Assembly: GCA_006226555.1 (NCBI GenBank)
Contig: SBGS01000139.1
Span: 1-6,297 of the forward strand
Direction: 5' to 3'
From: Bacteroidota bacterium
GTDB lineage: Bacteria; Bacteroidota; Bacteroidia; Flavobacteriales_D; Crocinitomicaceae
DNA length: 6,297 nucleotides
Positions 6,284-6,297 of the stretch are shown here, one piece after another (within the stretch, counting starts at the first letter, position 1; each line of letters opens with the position of its first letter). The position numbers were made by a program, and so were the translations under genes. The notes under the pieces were generated by a model. That model saw only the letters and a program-made list of their open reading frames with translations, did not search any database and was not told the DNA's origin.

Positions 6284-6297
6284 GAATTAATTTAAGG
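6280..6297 (+). CDS. Start of a further gene in the dapF operon (3' end outside window)
   Basis: An ATG at 6280 overlaps the TGA stop of the preceding gene (ATGA) and stays open for six codons (MRINLR) to the window edge. The 4-base overlap on the same strand is a typical operon junction, so this is probably a real start, but six residues give no clue to the product. Confidence 0.5.

Noticed and set aside
1..6297. Search for mobile elements, CRISPR arrays, phage genes, tRNA or rRNA
   Set aside because: No transposase, regularly spaced repeats, long terminal inverted repeats, tRNA cloverleaf or rRNA-like sequence was seen by eye on either strand.

Overview
The window looks like chromosomal DNA from a member of the Bacteroidota, probably of the Flavobacteriales or a related order. 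The evidence is a 288-residue primary sigma factor of the short Bacteroidota type, the long (483-residue) form of glyceraldehyde-3-phosphate dehydrogenase, a TonB-dependent receptor of the Bacteroidota style, promoters matching the Bacteroidota consensus TTTG / TAnnTTTG, A-rich stretches in place of Shine-Dalgarno sites, and an AT-rich base composition. The family and genus cannot be fixed from this sequence.

Layout, left to right. (1) Positions 2-791, plus strand: the last 186 residues of a TonB-dependent outer-membrane receptor, then 16 bases later a 70-residue lipoprotein rich in Cys and His. The two are probably one operon for uptake or handling of a metal or metal complex. (2) Positions 868-900: a hairpin with T-runs on both sides, acting as a shared terminator between the converging plus- and minus-strand units. 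(3) Positions 912-4909, minus strand: in transcription order, htrA (envelope serine protease with two PDZ domains), rpoD (housekeeping sigma factor) and gap (GAPDH). rpoD has a perfect consensus promoter of its own and is followed by a clear terminator, so the three are neighbours with partly separate transcription, not a simple operon. (4) Positions 4910-5039: a 130-base divergent promoter region. (5) Positions 5040-6297, plus strand: dapF (diaminopimelate epimerase), an unrecognised 154-residue protein starting within the dapF stop codon, and the first six codons of another gene overlapping that one by 4 bases. These form a tightly coupled operon.

The genes cover core functions: transcription initiation, central carbon metabolism, envelope protein quality control, peptidoglycan/lysine precursor supply and outer-membrane uptake. 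I see no mobile element, phage gene, CRISPR array, tRNA or rRNA. I did not find a convincing new biological system. The items most worth a second look are the dapF promoter, placed so close to the start codon that a leaderless mRNA is predicted; the unknown 154-residue protein coupled to dapF; the small Cys/His lipoprotein; and the altered cofactor-binding loop of the long GAPDH.
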